Positions 34,568 to 46,480 are shown, counted from the first letter of the stretch. The stretch is DNA of 60,000 bases from Takakia lepidozioides (GCA_030704615.1 CM060734.1:59290042-59350041); one strand, 5' to 3'. Notes: generated by a model from the sequence alone, not told the origin. Numbers and translations are program-made.

Positions 34568-35531
34568 TTGTTGTGCGAGCTGTTGCCTGCCTCATGCTGT
34601 TACCTTCCTTGAAAAAAATTCGACGTCCCTTAGTGTATACCATGGGCGAGAGGCGGGAGGGAAATAGATGGTCGTGCAAAATTAGGAAGAGATAACAGAG
34701 TTATCGTGCAGGACTGAAGAGAAAGCTAAGAGCGCATGCAGGAACTGGGACACGGTGCCAGCACTTGAGCCCTAGAAACCAAACTGCGAGCATTGCCAGA
34801 TTAAAGCCCTAGAAACCCTGAAGTATGCAGAAAGGGGGATCTGATTCTATCACATGCTGGTTACAGAAACTACGCGTGATGACTTACACAAAAATTTCAG
34901 TTGAGCAACCACATCAAGCATCTGCAACCAAGGAAATGAAACTCTTATTCTTATTCCCTCCAATCGACTGAAGTACATACATCTACATACTGATTCCTGC
35001 GCCTCTCACACATACCACAAACACACAAGAACATGTAAGTACTCACTCCACCGAGGAAACAAGAAACCCAGAATCTAATTCCCTTCTCATTCAAGTTTTA
35101 CAAAATCTTCCCGCGCCAGAATGGAATTTTGGGTCCCACAACAGAATCAAAGCGACGGATGATGTACGATTGTTGTGTTGGTATATTCTTTTGGCTATCC
35201 ATCTCAGATATCTTCTCTATGAGCAGTCCATCTGCAGAGAGTCTTGTAGCTCCGCCACGTCGTAGGTAGACTTATCAAGCATCCATGCAGCTGGACACTT
35301 GGCTTCAGGAAGGAATAGCGTAGTTTGTCTTCGCCCTTGAGGATCAATACCGATGTCTTTTGTTTGCGCGTAGTGTACGTCTCATAATATCTAGCTCTGC
35401 TCTCTTTCCCATCGATCTCAATCTCTCTCTCTCTCTCTCTTTACGCGCACACACTGTCAATGTCGCTCGCACTTTCACTAGGGTTCTTTTCGTAATTTTG
35501 TGGACCAGAGGGATCGTAAGGGAGAGCACGA
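34568..35531. other. Intergenic, no recognisable gene
   Basis: Contains a (CT)n tract at 35411-35439 before the small ORF, suggestive of a 5' leader, and no domain-bearing ORF on either strand. Confidence 0.4.
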
Positions 35532-35756
35532 ATGGCAGAATCCGTTCAACAAACCAACACTGACAGGGGTATTGGGCAACCTCAACAATTGCTGGATACC
35601 CGGGCTGAGATTGGTCATGGGGCAGGCGGACCTGGAGCTGCACCTACAGAGAGTAGAGACCTAGACAACGCGAAGGGGACGCTGGGAGGCTTGTTCCGAG
35701 GTCAGAAACTAGAATATTCAGGCTCGTACTCATCGGCAGCAGAAGAAACAGAATGA
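35532..35756 (+). CDS. Small ORF of unknown function
   Basis: 74 codons from ATG 35532, Gly- and Glu-rich, no recognised motif. A CT-rich leader and a TAAGGGAGAGCACG context precede the start. It may be a first exon or a chance ORF. Nothing downstream before the P450 continues it convincingly. Confidence 0.25.
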   Translation: MAESVQQTNTDRGIGQPQQLLDTRAEIGHGAGGPGAAPTESRDLDNAKGTLGGLFRGQKLEYSGSYSSAAEETE

Positions 35757-36128
35757 GCTCCAGCCCAAGCACTTCCAACTGTGTGACCTTGTCAAAGGAA
35801 AGTTGTCCCCACATGATCACCATTTTGGAATGAGTCCCCACCAGTATTGTCATGATCACTCAGTGCTCAAGAGCTGCAGCTTTCTCCTGCAAAGCACATA
35901 CGTCACAACTGTCAATATTGATGCTAGCTCCTCCTCACGCATGCAGCCGCCACCACCTCCCAACAATCCAATGGGATCCAATTTCACATGTGAATCACAT
36001 GAATCGTTCCAGCACAGGATCACAATGCTATTTAACATGACATCCCTTTGATCTGCACAACAATGCACATGAGAGCAGAATTCTTACTGCAAAGATCAGC
36101 AACGTAGAGTTTTGGTCCCCTTTTGGCG

Positions 36129-38004
36129 ATGGATCCGACTGCAGGCCAAGCGTTGGGAGCTTTGGTGATGGTGCTTGTCACCGCTGCAGTGCTATATGTC
36201 GCGGTGGTTTACCAGCGGCGGAGGGCGCTTCTGCCCGGTCCTTGGCCATGGCCAGTTGTTGGCAGCTTGTCTGTGCTTCTCACGCCTCTTCCACAAAAAA
36301 CTTTGCAGAAGCTTGCGACCAAGTATGGCGGGCTTATGTATCTCCAATTGGGTATGTGCGTGTGGGATTGCGATGGTCGATGATCTCTTGTGGCAGTGAT
36401 GATCTAGTTGTGCTTATAAACGAGGATTTCTAACTTCTGTGTTGTGGAGCAGGTCAAAAGCCGTGTCTGGTGGTGTCCACAGCTGCGGCGGCCAAGGAGG
36501 TGTTCCGGAAGCACGATGCGAGCTTCGCGTCGCGGCCCAAGGTGCTGGCCACCAACATCATCACTGGGGGCACGTATCGGACCTTGTCGTTCGCACCTTA
36601 CGGCCCGTTCTGGCGTCAGCTGCGTCGGGTGGCCAACACGCAACTGTTCTCGCCTGCTGTGCACTCCTCCCACGAGGGTATGCGGAGAGGAGAGATTCAC
36701 CACATGATGCGCGTTCTCGTGGACGACTCGCAGAAGGGGAAGACCGTCAATCTCAAGGGCTGGCTGACCGGCGTGACGGCCAACAACATGACCATGATGT
36801 TCACCAACACTAGGTAACTGATCGAGCCTCCACAAATTTGCACAATCCGTTCGGTCATCCAGAGAACGTCACAGAGGAGCTTATGATCAATCTTCGTCTT
36901 GTTGAATTCAGGTACTTCGGAAGCACTGGTGTGGAAAATCAACAAAGGAAACAGGAATTCGAGGAGTTGATGCGTACCACCTTCGCTGCGCTTGGAGCCA
37001 TCGTCATCAGCGACTTCGTCCCCTACTCGAGCTTCATTGCTAAACTGCAAGGCTGGGCGTCGGAGTTTCAGGCAGTTCGCGCAGCTGGAGTAGAACTCAT
37101 AAGCAAGATTATTCAAGTGGAGAACCACAGGCAGCGAGCCAAAGAGAGGGACACGAAAGATTCGGACTACGTGCCGGACTTCGTCGACGTGTTGTTGAAG
37201 GCGCCTCTGGAAGGAGACCTGCTCCCGGACAAAGACATCGTCACCCTCATTGTGGTAAGAGCTCTCTCTCTCTCTCACACACACACACTTGTTTTCGCGC
37301 AAGAGCTCACTTGGGTGTCCTCTGTAAGTCAGCACTAAACTGGTTGCGATCATTCGCAGTGCTTGATGAACGCCGGAACAGACACGAGCGCGCTGACGGT
37401 GGAATGGGCAATGGCGGAGCTCATGGGAAAGCCTAAGCTCAGGAAACAAGCGCAAGAAGAGATTGACGCCGTGGTGGGACAAGAGCGGCTGGTGCAGGAA
37501 TCCGACCTCCCTAACCTTCCATTTCTGCGAGCCGTGGTCAAGGAGACGTACCGGATGCACCCCTCGCTCCCCCTGGGCGTGCGCCGCGAATCGCACGAGC
37601 CCTGCGTGGTCTCAGGATGCAAGCTTCCCGCGCACACAGAGCTCATCGTCAACATCTTCGCCATTCACAGAGATCCTGCAGTATACGATAGTCCTGACGA
37701 GTTCAAGCCCAGCAGATTCCTGGAGCGCCCCGAGGTGGATCCCTTGTCGGGCCACGATCACTACGAGCTGATGCCGTTCGGAGCCGGGCGGCGCATGTGC
37801 GCGGGATACAACCTGGGCAACGTCATGGTCACGTCCATGCTCGCCAATCTGCTGCAATGCTTCCACTGGTCGCTCCCCGCCGGCCAGACTGCCCAGTCGC
37901 TGGACATGTCCGAGTACTTCTCCTTCATGAGCTGCCGCGGACAGCCCCTGTGCTTGGTGGCGCAGCCCCGCAGAGCAGCCTCTCTGTTCCAGCTGCAGGT
38001 TTGA
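36129..38004 (+). CDS. Cytochrome P450, A-type (CYP71 clan), four exons
   Basis: Exons 36129-36351, 36453-36813, 36912-37254 and 37360-38004, with GT-AG introns of 98 to 105 bp; joined, they give a single open frame of about 523 residues, the usual P450 length. An N-terminal hydrophobic anchor (LVMVLVTAAVLYVAVV) precedes the proline hinge LLPGPWPWPVVG. The C-helix motif WRQLRR is in exon 2. Exon 4 has the oxygen-binding AGTDTS of helix I, the ExxR motif KETYR, the PSRFLE region and the heme-binding loop FGAGRRMCAG with the axial Cys. All catalytic residues are present. Substrate cannot be told; the overall layout resembles phenylpropanoid or flavonoid hydroxylase-like members. It should be ER-bound and work with an NADPH-P450 reductase. 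Confidence 0.93.
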
Positions 38005-38359
38005 GACGTCCGCCATAGCTGAGTTGTTCCGTAGCTTGAGAAGGAAGAACTGGAAATAAGATCAGAATGAATGATGATTGAAACCTGTACAGCTTTATTT
38101 ACAGGAAAACATGAGGTATTTGAACAGATCATAGAAAAACCCCAAAACCTGGGAAAGAACAAAGAAGGGAGGAAAGGGAAGCAAGCTAAACTAAACTATT
38201 CAAACTTCAAAGTCATCCCATTCAACTGTGTGAAGTAGGTCGGAGGCCAACATGGGTGTAACGTTTGGGAGAGTTGGGAGGTGGGATGAAGTCGACCCAG
38301 CTATGTCTACCCGATGTAAAATGGCCATTGCTTGAGCTTGGCCATTTTTTTTGTCTGTG
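38005..38359. other. P450 3' flank
   Basis: No gene. The probable polyadenylation region of the P450 is AT-rich near 38060-38100. Confidence 0.4.
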
Positions 38360-38364
38360 CAGGA

Positions 38365-39270
38365 TAGACCTCGTAGAAGCGACCGCCATTGCTCCATTTT
38401 TTTTAAAAAAATGACCGCCAATTAGGCGGTTGTTGCATTTTTAAAAATAACCATTACATCGATCGCCAGAAATGGCGGTCGTAATATTTTGTAAAAACAA
38501 AAACTGTCAGTAATGGAAGTGAGGGGAAGAGCTTATATGCGTGCCTCGTTCCTCGCTCCACACGAAGGGCAGACCTCGTAGAAGCGACCGCCACCTTGGC
38601 AGTCAATCCATTTAAAAACAATTTTTTTTTGGAAATGAAACGAGGTCGTTTTTGTTTTAATTTTTTTGGAAATGAAGCGACCGTCGTTATTGACAATTGT
38701 TTTTTTTTTTTTTTGGAGGAAAATGGAGCGATTGCTATTAGAGGCGGTCGTCGCTATTGTTGTTTCTTGAAATTGCAACGATCGCCATTAGTGGCGGTCG
38801 TTTTTATTTAAATTGTGTTGGAAATGGAGCGACCGCCATTTGTGGCGGTCATTTTTATTTTAATTGTTTTGAAAATGAAATGAAATTGCAACAACCACCA
38901 TTAGTGGCGGTCGTTTTTATTTAAATTGTGTTGGAAATGGAGCGACCGCCATTTGTGGCGGTCGCTTTTATTTTAATTGTTTTGAAAATAAAAATGGAGC
39001 GACCGCAAAGGTGGCGGTCGCTTTTACGAAGTGTGCCTTGCGCATGGAGCGAGGCGGGGGAGGAGGGCATATAAGCTCCGACTCATTCTCTTCTCACTTC
39101 CATTACAGGCGGTCGCTTGAAGTTTTTTTTTGTTTTTATAAATGGAGTGACCGTACTGGGGGTCGTTGTAATTGTTCTTTTTTAAAATGCGGGGACCGCC
39201 ACCGCCATTACTGGCGGTCGTTTTTAGTTTTATTTTGGCGAAATGGAGCGACCTCCATTTTGGCGGTTCA
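38365..39270. repeat. Left palindrome array of the hAT element
   Basis: About 15 near-palindromes of form GCGACCGCCA, 4-6 variable bases, TGGCGGTCGC, with AT-rich spacers, at about 38374, 38413, 38460, 38583, 38678, 38727, 38779, 38828, 38890, 38942, 39000, 39108, 39150, 39196 and 39248. Several are complete (38779, 38942), others carry one or two changes in an arm. Confidence 0.85.
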
Positions 39271-40160
39271 AAGACCTGGACATATGAGGTCGGATAGGGA
39301 TGACGATTCCAGCACTGATCATGGTAACGGTGGTGAAGTCGAGAATGACCCGGATTTGTAACCCATCGGAACATTAGGATTATAATCTTCTTCGTCCCGC
39401 CGTCGAAGCAGTAGAATGAATTGAAGCAAAACAGATGTAGGCATGCATCGGCACATTTTAGACATGTTTATATTTCTGTAGTGAAGTAATATTAGTGTCG
39501 TGTTTGTGGGCTGATCGCCTATAAAAGGTTGGACTGTTCTCTGTCGTTTATGGACTTGGGACGCAATCGAAGGTGGTCTCGAAGGAGGTACCGGAGAGGA
39601 GTCTGTCCGAGATGGACCGACATTAGATGGTCCGGCATGTGAGGAGCCACGGGTCTGCTGCGCAACACGTTGGTTAAGGTGGAATTGTAGTGGTAGGTTG
39701 TCATCATCCGAGGCTTCAACTTCCGCCCGGTCCAATGCAACATAATGATGCGTGCATGTGGAAACAGATCAACCTTGTTGCTTTTTAATGCCCGTTGTGT
39801 TGATGAGGAGCTGGATCGGTTTTGGCATTGAGGTGGAGCTGGTCGTATCGGTGAGGCATGATTGCGTCCCATCGACTGTACAATGGGTTAAGGTCATCAA
39901 AGGTCGGTTGGATATAAACATCATCCTCTGTGAATGTAAACGGGTCATACGTATTTTTGGGAACATTATTGGATCCATCTTCACTATCGAAGGCAGATGA
40001 TTTCATCTGAGATGATCTGAGATGATTTTTTCTGAGGCTCAGTATTGTCACTCATCGAATCAACCTCAAAAGCAGAGTCTTCGGAATGCAAATTCCTCTC
40101 ATACCATGCTGCAGCATCATCCGCTGCCCTCTCACGTAGCAGTCGGCAATTGGTATACAC

Positions 40161-42071
40161 TTACACCAATTTGTCAGCCCTCGCAAGATTCAACCTGTTG
40201 CAAATCTTGTTGTGAACAAATGAGTAACTGCTCCAATTGCGTTCGCAAGATGAGGCAGAGCACACTTGAGCAAGAATACGCTTCGCAATGGGAACGAATG
40301 TTCTTGCTCCAGCTCCAATCAAATCCCACCATGCATGTGGCAACATATTGAGCTCTTTTGGATCCGGCATGTCCTCAAAAGGGTCGCGGCGATCTGAGAA
40401 GCACTGATACTCGGATATAGCTCTCCCTGCATGGTTCGGCGGAGGCAGTCGCATGAGCACTCGCACGAGGCCGACCTTGGCATTAGCGTCGTCTCGGAGC
40501 ATGGTATTGTCTAGCAAGAATAAATTGAGCAAAGCCCCGCATAATGCAAGTCCGTTCGAACCATCGAACGACAGTCGTAAAATGCATCCTCAGCACTGTC
40601 CGCAAGTTCAGGTTCTAAGGAGAAGAGATGATGCCTCAAGGATTGGACGTGCTTCTCAAGATTTTGCATTAGTAATCATGTCTTGTCCATTACTGGTTGC
40701 TTTCCATCAAACTCCCGCAAGACGATTAACACCGGCTCTACCATATAAACAAAGTTTTCACATTTATTCCAGAAATCATCGCTGCGAATGCTATTTCAAA
40801 CTTTTCGACTTTTGCCCAATGACTTGGTTTTTCTGGAGCCCCATAATGTCCGTGTGTACGCATTCCATTGATGATCGATGATGGTATGCTCCAGACTGCT
40901 CTTCACCGTCACCAACCGATCCATCATCAAGAAGTTAGTGGCAAAACGAGTTTCGCCTGGATTGCGGAGGCTGTATTTGGGTTCGTGCCTCCTATATATT
41001 GCCAAAGGGATGTGGTGTGTGCGGATAAACGACACAACACTCTTCGCTCGTTTGATAAGTTGTTTCACCCACTGTTCTTTTCTCCAATATTTCAAAAGGA
41101 GGTCAAAGATATGAGCAGCACAACCTTGATAGTACATATGGGGATAACGTGCTAATAACATGTCTGCAGTGTTTCTCATGTTAGCGGCATTGTCTGTGCA
41201 TATTTGCACGATTCTATCACTTCCGACCTGTTCAATGAAGTCCGTCAATAGTTGGCATTGATAACGTCCATCTTTTTTCTCGCCGCTAGTGTTGATCGAT
41301 CTCAAGAATTATTCCCAGCTGGACATACGAGCATGACATTGAACAACGGTCTGTTTGTAACAGAACTCCAACCATCGACACATATAGTGCTTCCATATTT
41401 TTTTTGATGCACTTGCCCGTCCTATCGTTGACCTTTTGGGTAAGCTCGGTCATGACATCTTCTAGCAATCATGTGCGGAGATTGTGATAAGTCGGAGGCA
41501 CATACGTGCATCTGGACTCCGAGGTTGCTCTAACGGCAGAAACAAATGTCGGAAGCCTTGTCACATTAAATGATATATTGGCCTCGAAAAAAAACTGCGC
41601 CCATTTTTTATTCAACTGTTTTTCGCAGACAAGTTAAGACCTTCCTGCATGGATTGCTGTCGTAATCCTCTACTCCGTTGACGTGTAGGGGTACAAAAAG
41701 GTGTTGAAGCAGGTGTTGCTCCGGCACAACCCACTTGTCCAAGGACACCCGAAGCCTCACAAGAGTCGCCTTGGGTACTAATCGGGGCATCTTGACGAGA
41801 AGATGAAGTGTTCTGCTCAAAGGTCATGTCCAGATTCAAAGACATTGGAATATTGCTTCCACACTGGGCAAAGTGGCTTTTTATCCGCATAGATGCTTTA
41901 GGGCATAAACCCACCCCAGCGCTCTTCACACCTTTATAGCCGAGGTGAGCGAGCAAGCAACCGATCCTTACGATAAGAAAGCTTTAATCCACATATGTTG
42001 CACTCAACACTATCGGTGGCACTAACAGTGTTCGGGATTGCCGTATACCAAGGGCTCCATTCCTCCCTCAT
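40161..42071 (-). pseudogene. hAT-family transposase, inactivated
   Basis: Read 42071 to 40161. An N-terminal BED-like finger starts with ECNICGLKLSYRKDR and has LAHLGYKG and KSHFAQC after a 1-frame slip near 41950-41960, where GCTC is doubled. A DUF659-like core follows: PTFVSAVRATSESRCTYVPP and VDGWSSVTNRPLFNVMLV, a frame change near 41290-41310, then QICTDNAANMRNTADMLL and YYQGCAAHIFDLLL. The C-terminal dimerisation region at 40532-40161 has MLPHAWWDLIG, CSASSCERNWSSYSFVHNK and NRLNLARADKLV. Several frameshifts and stops make it non-functional. The catalytic Asp of CTDNAAN and the CxxH pair of QGCAAH are retained. Confidence 0.85.
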
Positions 42072-42504
42072 CTTCACCCAATATCCACTCCCCTGGGACC
42101 TAGTGATGTAAGCAACAAAAAACAGTCACCTATAAATGAACGTGTTGTAGAGTGCAATGCGATAGCCCAACACTTCTACACCTGTCAGCAACCCAAGTGG
42201 GTCGATGTGGGTTGTAGTATTGAGCTTATACACAATCTTCTGAAGTGGCTTTGGTGAAAGCCACAACGGTAAAAGGTGCGCACCCTCCTCTTGGGCTACA
42301 CTTTCATTCAATGGAAGAGAACATCCAAAGCAACCTCAAGTGTTTGCGCCAAAAGAAGTGATGAGCTTGGTGACCCTCCTCCTTTATATATGATCCAAGA
42401 AGGATGAAAGTGAAATAAAAGTGAAATAAAAGTGAAATGAGTAAATGACGAACCAATAGCGCCCACCCGAAAAAGGCTGTAAAACCATATTTGTTGTAAT
42501 TTTG

Positions 42505-43035
42505 AAATTAAGCGACCGCTAATATTACGATCGTTATTTTTATTTTTTATGAAAAACAAGCGACCGCCACTACTACAGTCGCTTTTATTTCCTTTCATTT
42601 TGTGTAATTTTCCAGTCACTTGTATTTTGTATATTTTTGAATTTAAGCGACCACCCGTATGGCGGTCGCTATTTTTTTATTTCAAAATATAATACGAGTA
42701 CCGGTATGGAGGTCGCTTCATTTGTTAATATATTTAAAATAAAGCGACCGCCAATATGGTGGTCGCTTTTATTTTTAATATTTAAAAAAAAATGTGACAG
42801 CCAGTAAGGCGGTCGCTTTTAATCTTTATATAAGTCTAACCGACCTCCAGGCTGGTGGTCGCTTAAACTTAATATATATTTTAAAATTGACGCGACCGCC
42901 GGTTTGGTGGTCACAAATATTGTATTGTTTTAAAACAAGCGACCACTTGTGTAGTGGTCGCTTTTATTTTCATATGTCGCTTGTTTTTTTTTAATATAAT
43001 TTTAAATTTATCGACCGCCATATGGCGGTCGTTTG
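42505..43035. repeat. Right palindrome array of the hAT element
   Basis: About ten near-palindromes of the same GCGACCGCC / GGCGGTCGC type, at about 42512, 42560, 42647, 42697, 42742, 42800, 42838, 42891, 42939 and 43010, spaced 40-85 bp with T/A-rich spacers. Confidence 0.85.
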
Positions 43036-43045
43036 TTTTTCTATC

Positions 43046-43485
43046 AGAGAGGTGTGAAAATCAGCTTTAATGCCAATGCCATCCCTTGAATCAATGCAGT
43101 CCCTTGTGCCCAAATTGCACAGTGGTTACATGGTCCCGAGTTCTATCCTAAAGGAAATTTCTGAAAAAACATAGTCATCCTCTTTTTTTTCTGCCCCTTG
43201 GGTTGCAGCTGCTCCAACAAATTCCCTTCACAAGGTCTTCTCGCGCTACTCTCAAATGTAGCCTGCAAAAAATGAATCCTTCAGAGCATTAATAGAGCCT
43301 TCCTCCATTAGGATTGTCTACCTCTGTACAACTATAATCTGGACATACCCCCACCTTCCATATTGAAGAGGTCATGATATACTTACTTGCAATTCAGGGA
43401 TTGAGGTTCTTGGAAATGACAGCCACAAAACTTGCAAGATTACTGATGGCGGTTGCAACAGAGTCAAATCTTGTACATAGCCGTT
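43046..43485. other. Spacer between the hAT element and the LTR element
   Basis: No gene or motif recognised. It ends where the 191-bp repeat flanking the left LTR begins. Confidence 0.4.
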
Positions 43486-43676
43486 CTGTCGTGCGCATAC
43501 ATATCGCTACACAACTACATCGCTGTCCAAAACCACACAACACATGTGCACACCACACACTAGTATACCACTAGTCCACCACTAGTCCAACCACTAGTCC
43601 AACCACTAGGCTACAACTAGTCAGTCACTAGGCTGCCACTATGCTGCCCACTATGGCAGTCACTAGTCCACACAAT
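43486..43676. repeat. 191-bp repeat A, copy outside the left LTR
   Basis: CTGTCGTGCGCATACATATC to GTCCACACAAT, with many ACTAGT and CACTAG motifs. The same 191 bp recurs at 44004-44194. Confidence 0.9.
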
Positions 43677-44002
43677 GATAAAGAAGAAGAATACAAGTAC
43701 AAGCTCATGCGAGCTCACAAAGCTGAAGCATAAACTCAGGCATATATAACCTCATCACTCAAATACAAGTCAAGCCAAGTGCACCCCACGCCATGGGGAA
43801 TCCACACTACGGCGCCATAGCTAGGCGCGGTGAGGCACAACTCGAGAAAGATGAGCCTCCCGCGCTTGCCGTGAAGATAACCACTCCAGGGCCTAAATCT
43901 GCCTTGACCCCTGGATTGACACTTGGGCCAATCCCAAATGTCAATATGTAAAAGCTAGCTATTTCCTAGCTAGTTTCACACTAGTGGTAAAATAACTTGA
44001 CA
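43676..44002. repeat. Left LTR (3' LTR of the minus-strand element)
   Basis: TGATAAAGAAGAAGAATACA to TAACTTGACA, 327 bp. Near-identical to 54878-55200. It is flanked on both sides by copies of a 191-bp repeat. Confidence 0.85.
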
Positions 44003-44003
44003 G

Positions 44004-44194
44004 CTGTCATGCGCATACATATCGCTACACAACTACATCGCTGTCCAAAACCACACAACACATGTGCACACCACACACTAGTATACCACTAGTCCACCAC
44101 TAGTCCAACCACTAGTCCAACCACTAGGCTACAACTAGTCAGTCACTAGGCTGCCACTATGCTGCCCACTATGGCAGTCACTAGTCCACACAAT
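44004..44194. repeat. 191-bp repeat A, copy inside the left LTR
   Basis: Begins CTGTCATGCGCATACATATC immediately after the LTR and ends CACACAAT, differing from the outer copy by one base in the portion compared. It is followed by CGCCCCCCTAG, a pyrimidine run that would be a purine tract on the element's coding strand. Confidence 0.9.
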
Positions 44195-44452
44195 CGCCCC
44201 CCTAGCTGGTGCATAGGTCCCTCTAAGTCCAGGTAGCCACAAGATATGATAGTGACCATAGCCTCACTAAGTCCTCCACCACTATCCCTACTACACTCAA
44301 ACTCGATAGATCAAGAGGCCGGGTGCAAGAGTTGCCCCATCGTTAGTCGTCATCTTGCAACCTGTGAACTTGAGCTTGGGATCTCATGTATTGACTCCTA
44401 TGAGCTTGGCCTACCATGTCTTGTTAGCTGCCTCCAGTCATGTCCACTGCCA

Positions 44453-46031
44453 CTATCCCAAGCAGTGTGGACACAACCAATCTCCGTCAGGAACCTTCTC
44501 AAGAGGTGGTGTCAAGCATCCCATATGCCAACCCCTTGAGCATCGATCACACACCAGCATGGTGGCTGCCCCTTTGGCAGACCCACAGAGCATGCACCTC
44601 AAACCTGCAAGTACCACTGCCAAGTTTGGGTCAACTCTGCCATCGACATTGGGAAGGTGACATGACGCACAATTACGCACATGGTCCTTCCAAGTCATGC
44701 CATCCGGACCCTCTAAGATCAGGACCCCTGAGGGCAACACCTCTCGAACCCTCAGAATAACACGCCCTGCAGTAACATCCAGAGTCGTAGGAGCAGTCTG
44801 CTGCAAATAAACATAGTCACCAGGGCTAAACCTCCGAACCCCAGGACGATATCCTCCACCACGTATAGTGGCATACCTCAATGTATCACGGTGCTGTGCA
44901 ATGGCAAGGTTCTCAAAAGCCATGGGCATGACTTTCTTGAACAACTCTGCACGCTGATCACATGCACGTACCCACACGTCCGGATCGTCAAGGTTAAGGA
45001 CTTGAGCAGTGTCCCTACGAATGGCTGCAGGCAAATCCGGCTCTCGGCCAAAGAGAAGGAAATATGGTGAGAAGGAGGCAAGTGATGCTTGTTTGCTGAA
45101 CCTGTAGCCCATGGCTAACCAAGGAACCTGAAGATCCCAATCTCCTAGGTGTCCTTTCTGCAAGCCATACTTGCGCAAACCCCTCTTCACCGTCTGAACA
45201 ACTCTCTCTGCTAAGCCATCGGCCTCAGGATGATCCCGAGAAGTGGTGCGGTGGTCTATCAAGGCTTTATCACACAAAGCCTGAAACTCCCCCAAAAACT
45301 CTCTCCCTTGGTCCGTGAGTACCTCAGCTGGAGCACCAAATCGGCTAAGCACACGATCCAAGAATGCATACGCAGCCCCCTCACTAGCTTGTCAGGCAAT
45401 GGAACCAACTCAATCCACTTGGAGAAGTGTTCCACCATCACCAACACATATCTGTGGTGGCGCATAGTCAGTGGCAACGGTCCTGCGAAGTCAAGACTCC
45501 ACTTGTAGCCCAATCCCATGATTGGTAAAGGATGCAACTGTGGTGTAGGGGCGTTGAATGAAGCACGCACCCTGTCACACACCATGCACCTAGCCACGAA
45601 CTGTTGCACCTCTGTATACATACCACGCCACCAATACTGCCCCTGCAGTAAACTGTGAGTGCGTCGCACTCCAAAATGCCCCAACTCCTCATGGGCATGC
45701 CGCACTAACCGTGCACGTGTGTGGGGTGAGGCACAATCCTCACCCGACCATCCTCCCACACTCGAAGTAGGTGTATCCCCTCCCACTTGAACCTCTTGGC
45801 TCGTTGCAGGATCCGATCCCTCTCCCTGGCAGTCACAATGGCTGTCGTGTCTCCCGTGCGGAGGTAGTCCAACACAGCCGAATCCTCATGTATATCTCTG
45901 GCACCACCTAGCTCATCACTAGCCTCAGGGTCCTCAGACACTCCGTCTACAGTCATCCCTGTTGTAGGTCCAATCTGACCTCCCGATGCCAAGATACACA
46001 AAAATGCAGATGCGTGCCATCCCGGCACCAT
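44453..46031 (-). pseudogene. Integrase of the LTR element with C-terminal PHD finger
   Basis: Pieces in three frames. A linker with RILQRAKRFKWEGIHLLRV precedes the HHCC zinc domain (HEELGHFG, then RCMVCDRV near 45580). The catalytic core has KWSLDFAGPLPL (first Asp), LTDQGREFLGEF (second Asp) and SRDHPEADGLAERVVQ (the Glu of DDE), with a frame change near 45360-45400. A GDYVYLQQ region follows, and the last 47 residues (44456-44596) form a PHD finger, CMLCGS, LVCDRCSRGWHMGC and DGDWLCPHC, with the C4HC3 ligands. Integrase inserts the cDNA; the PHD finger would be expected to bind histone H3 tails. Confidence 0.82.
44456..44596 (-). other. PHD finger at the end of the integrase
   Basis: Cysteine/histidine spacing C-x2-C-x11-C-x2-C-x4-H-x2-C-x14-C-x2-C fits the C4HC3 PHD consensus, with the conserved Trp two residues before the last CxxC pair and the TPPL turn. 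It ends one residue before the stop and is fused in frame to the integrase C-terminal region. Confidence 0.85.
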
Positions 46032-46068
46032 CTCCTCGTCCGTCTCACCATGCCACCGAGCTCCAGTG

Positions 46069-46480
46069 TCAGCTCATGCATGGATTGCGACTCAATCCAT
46101 CCGCATCCCGATTGACCAAACCCGGTCGATGCACAACCTGAAAGTCATACTCCTGGAGTATAAGTGCCCACCGTGCAAGCTTCCCCGTAAGCTTGTCTGA
46201 CTCCATCAACCACTTGAGTGGCTGGTGATCCGTGACAAGGGTGAAAAGATTGCATATAGATAGCACCTGAAGTGTGCCACGGCCCACACTGCAGCTAAGC
46301 ACTCTCCCTCATATGAGCTGTACTTAGCCTCTGCAGCGTTGTTCGAGCGGCTAGCGTAAGCCACTACGAACTCTCTTCCCTCATCATCCACCTGTGTGAG
46401 CACCGCTCCAAGCCCCAGCATGCTCCAATCCGTATGCAGCTGAAAGGGACGCCCCCTGATAGGTCGTCTCAAGATAGGCG
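46069..46480 (-). pseudogene. RNase H of the LTR element, frameshifted
   Basis: HTDWSMLGLGAVLTQ near 46430 and YEGECLAAVWAVAHFR near 46290 are in the RT frame; TDHQPLKWLMESD and NRDADGLSRN are in the next frame, from about 46250 to 46075. The frame change is near 46245-46260. All four acidic positions of Ty3-type RNase H appear present across the two frames. Confidence 0.75.

Larger units (their letters stand above)
38360..43045 (-). mobile_element. hAT-like DNA transposon with palindrome arrays at both ends
   Basis: A hAT transposase relic on the minus strand (40161-42071) is flanked on both sides by arrays of short GCGACCGCC/GGCGGTCGC palindromes separated by A/T-rich spacers. The arrays occupy about 38365-39270 and 42505-43035 and stop abruptly beyond, suggesting they are the subterminal regions of one element. 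An exact terminal inverted repeat and an 8-bp target duplication could not be fixed by eye. The left side also contains a longer inverted pair near 38505-38580 and 39030-39110. Confidence 0.7.

Noticed and set aside
36697-37596. 299-codon minus-strand ORF
   Set aside because: Antisense to the P450 exons and introns.
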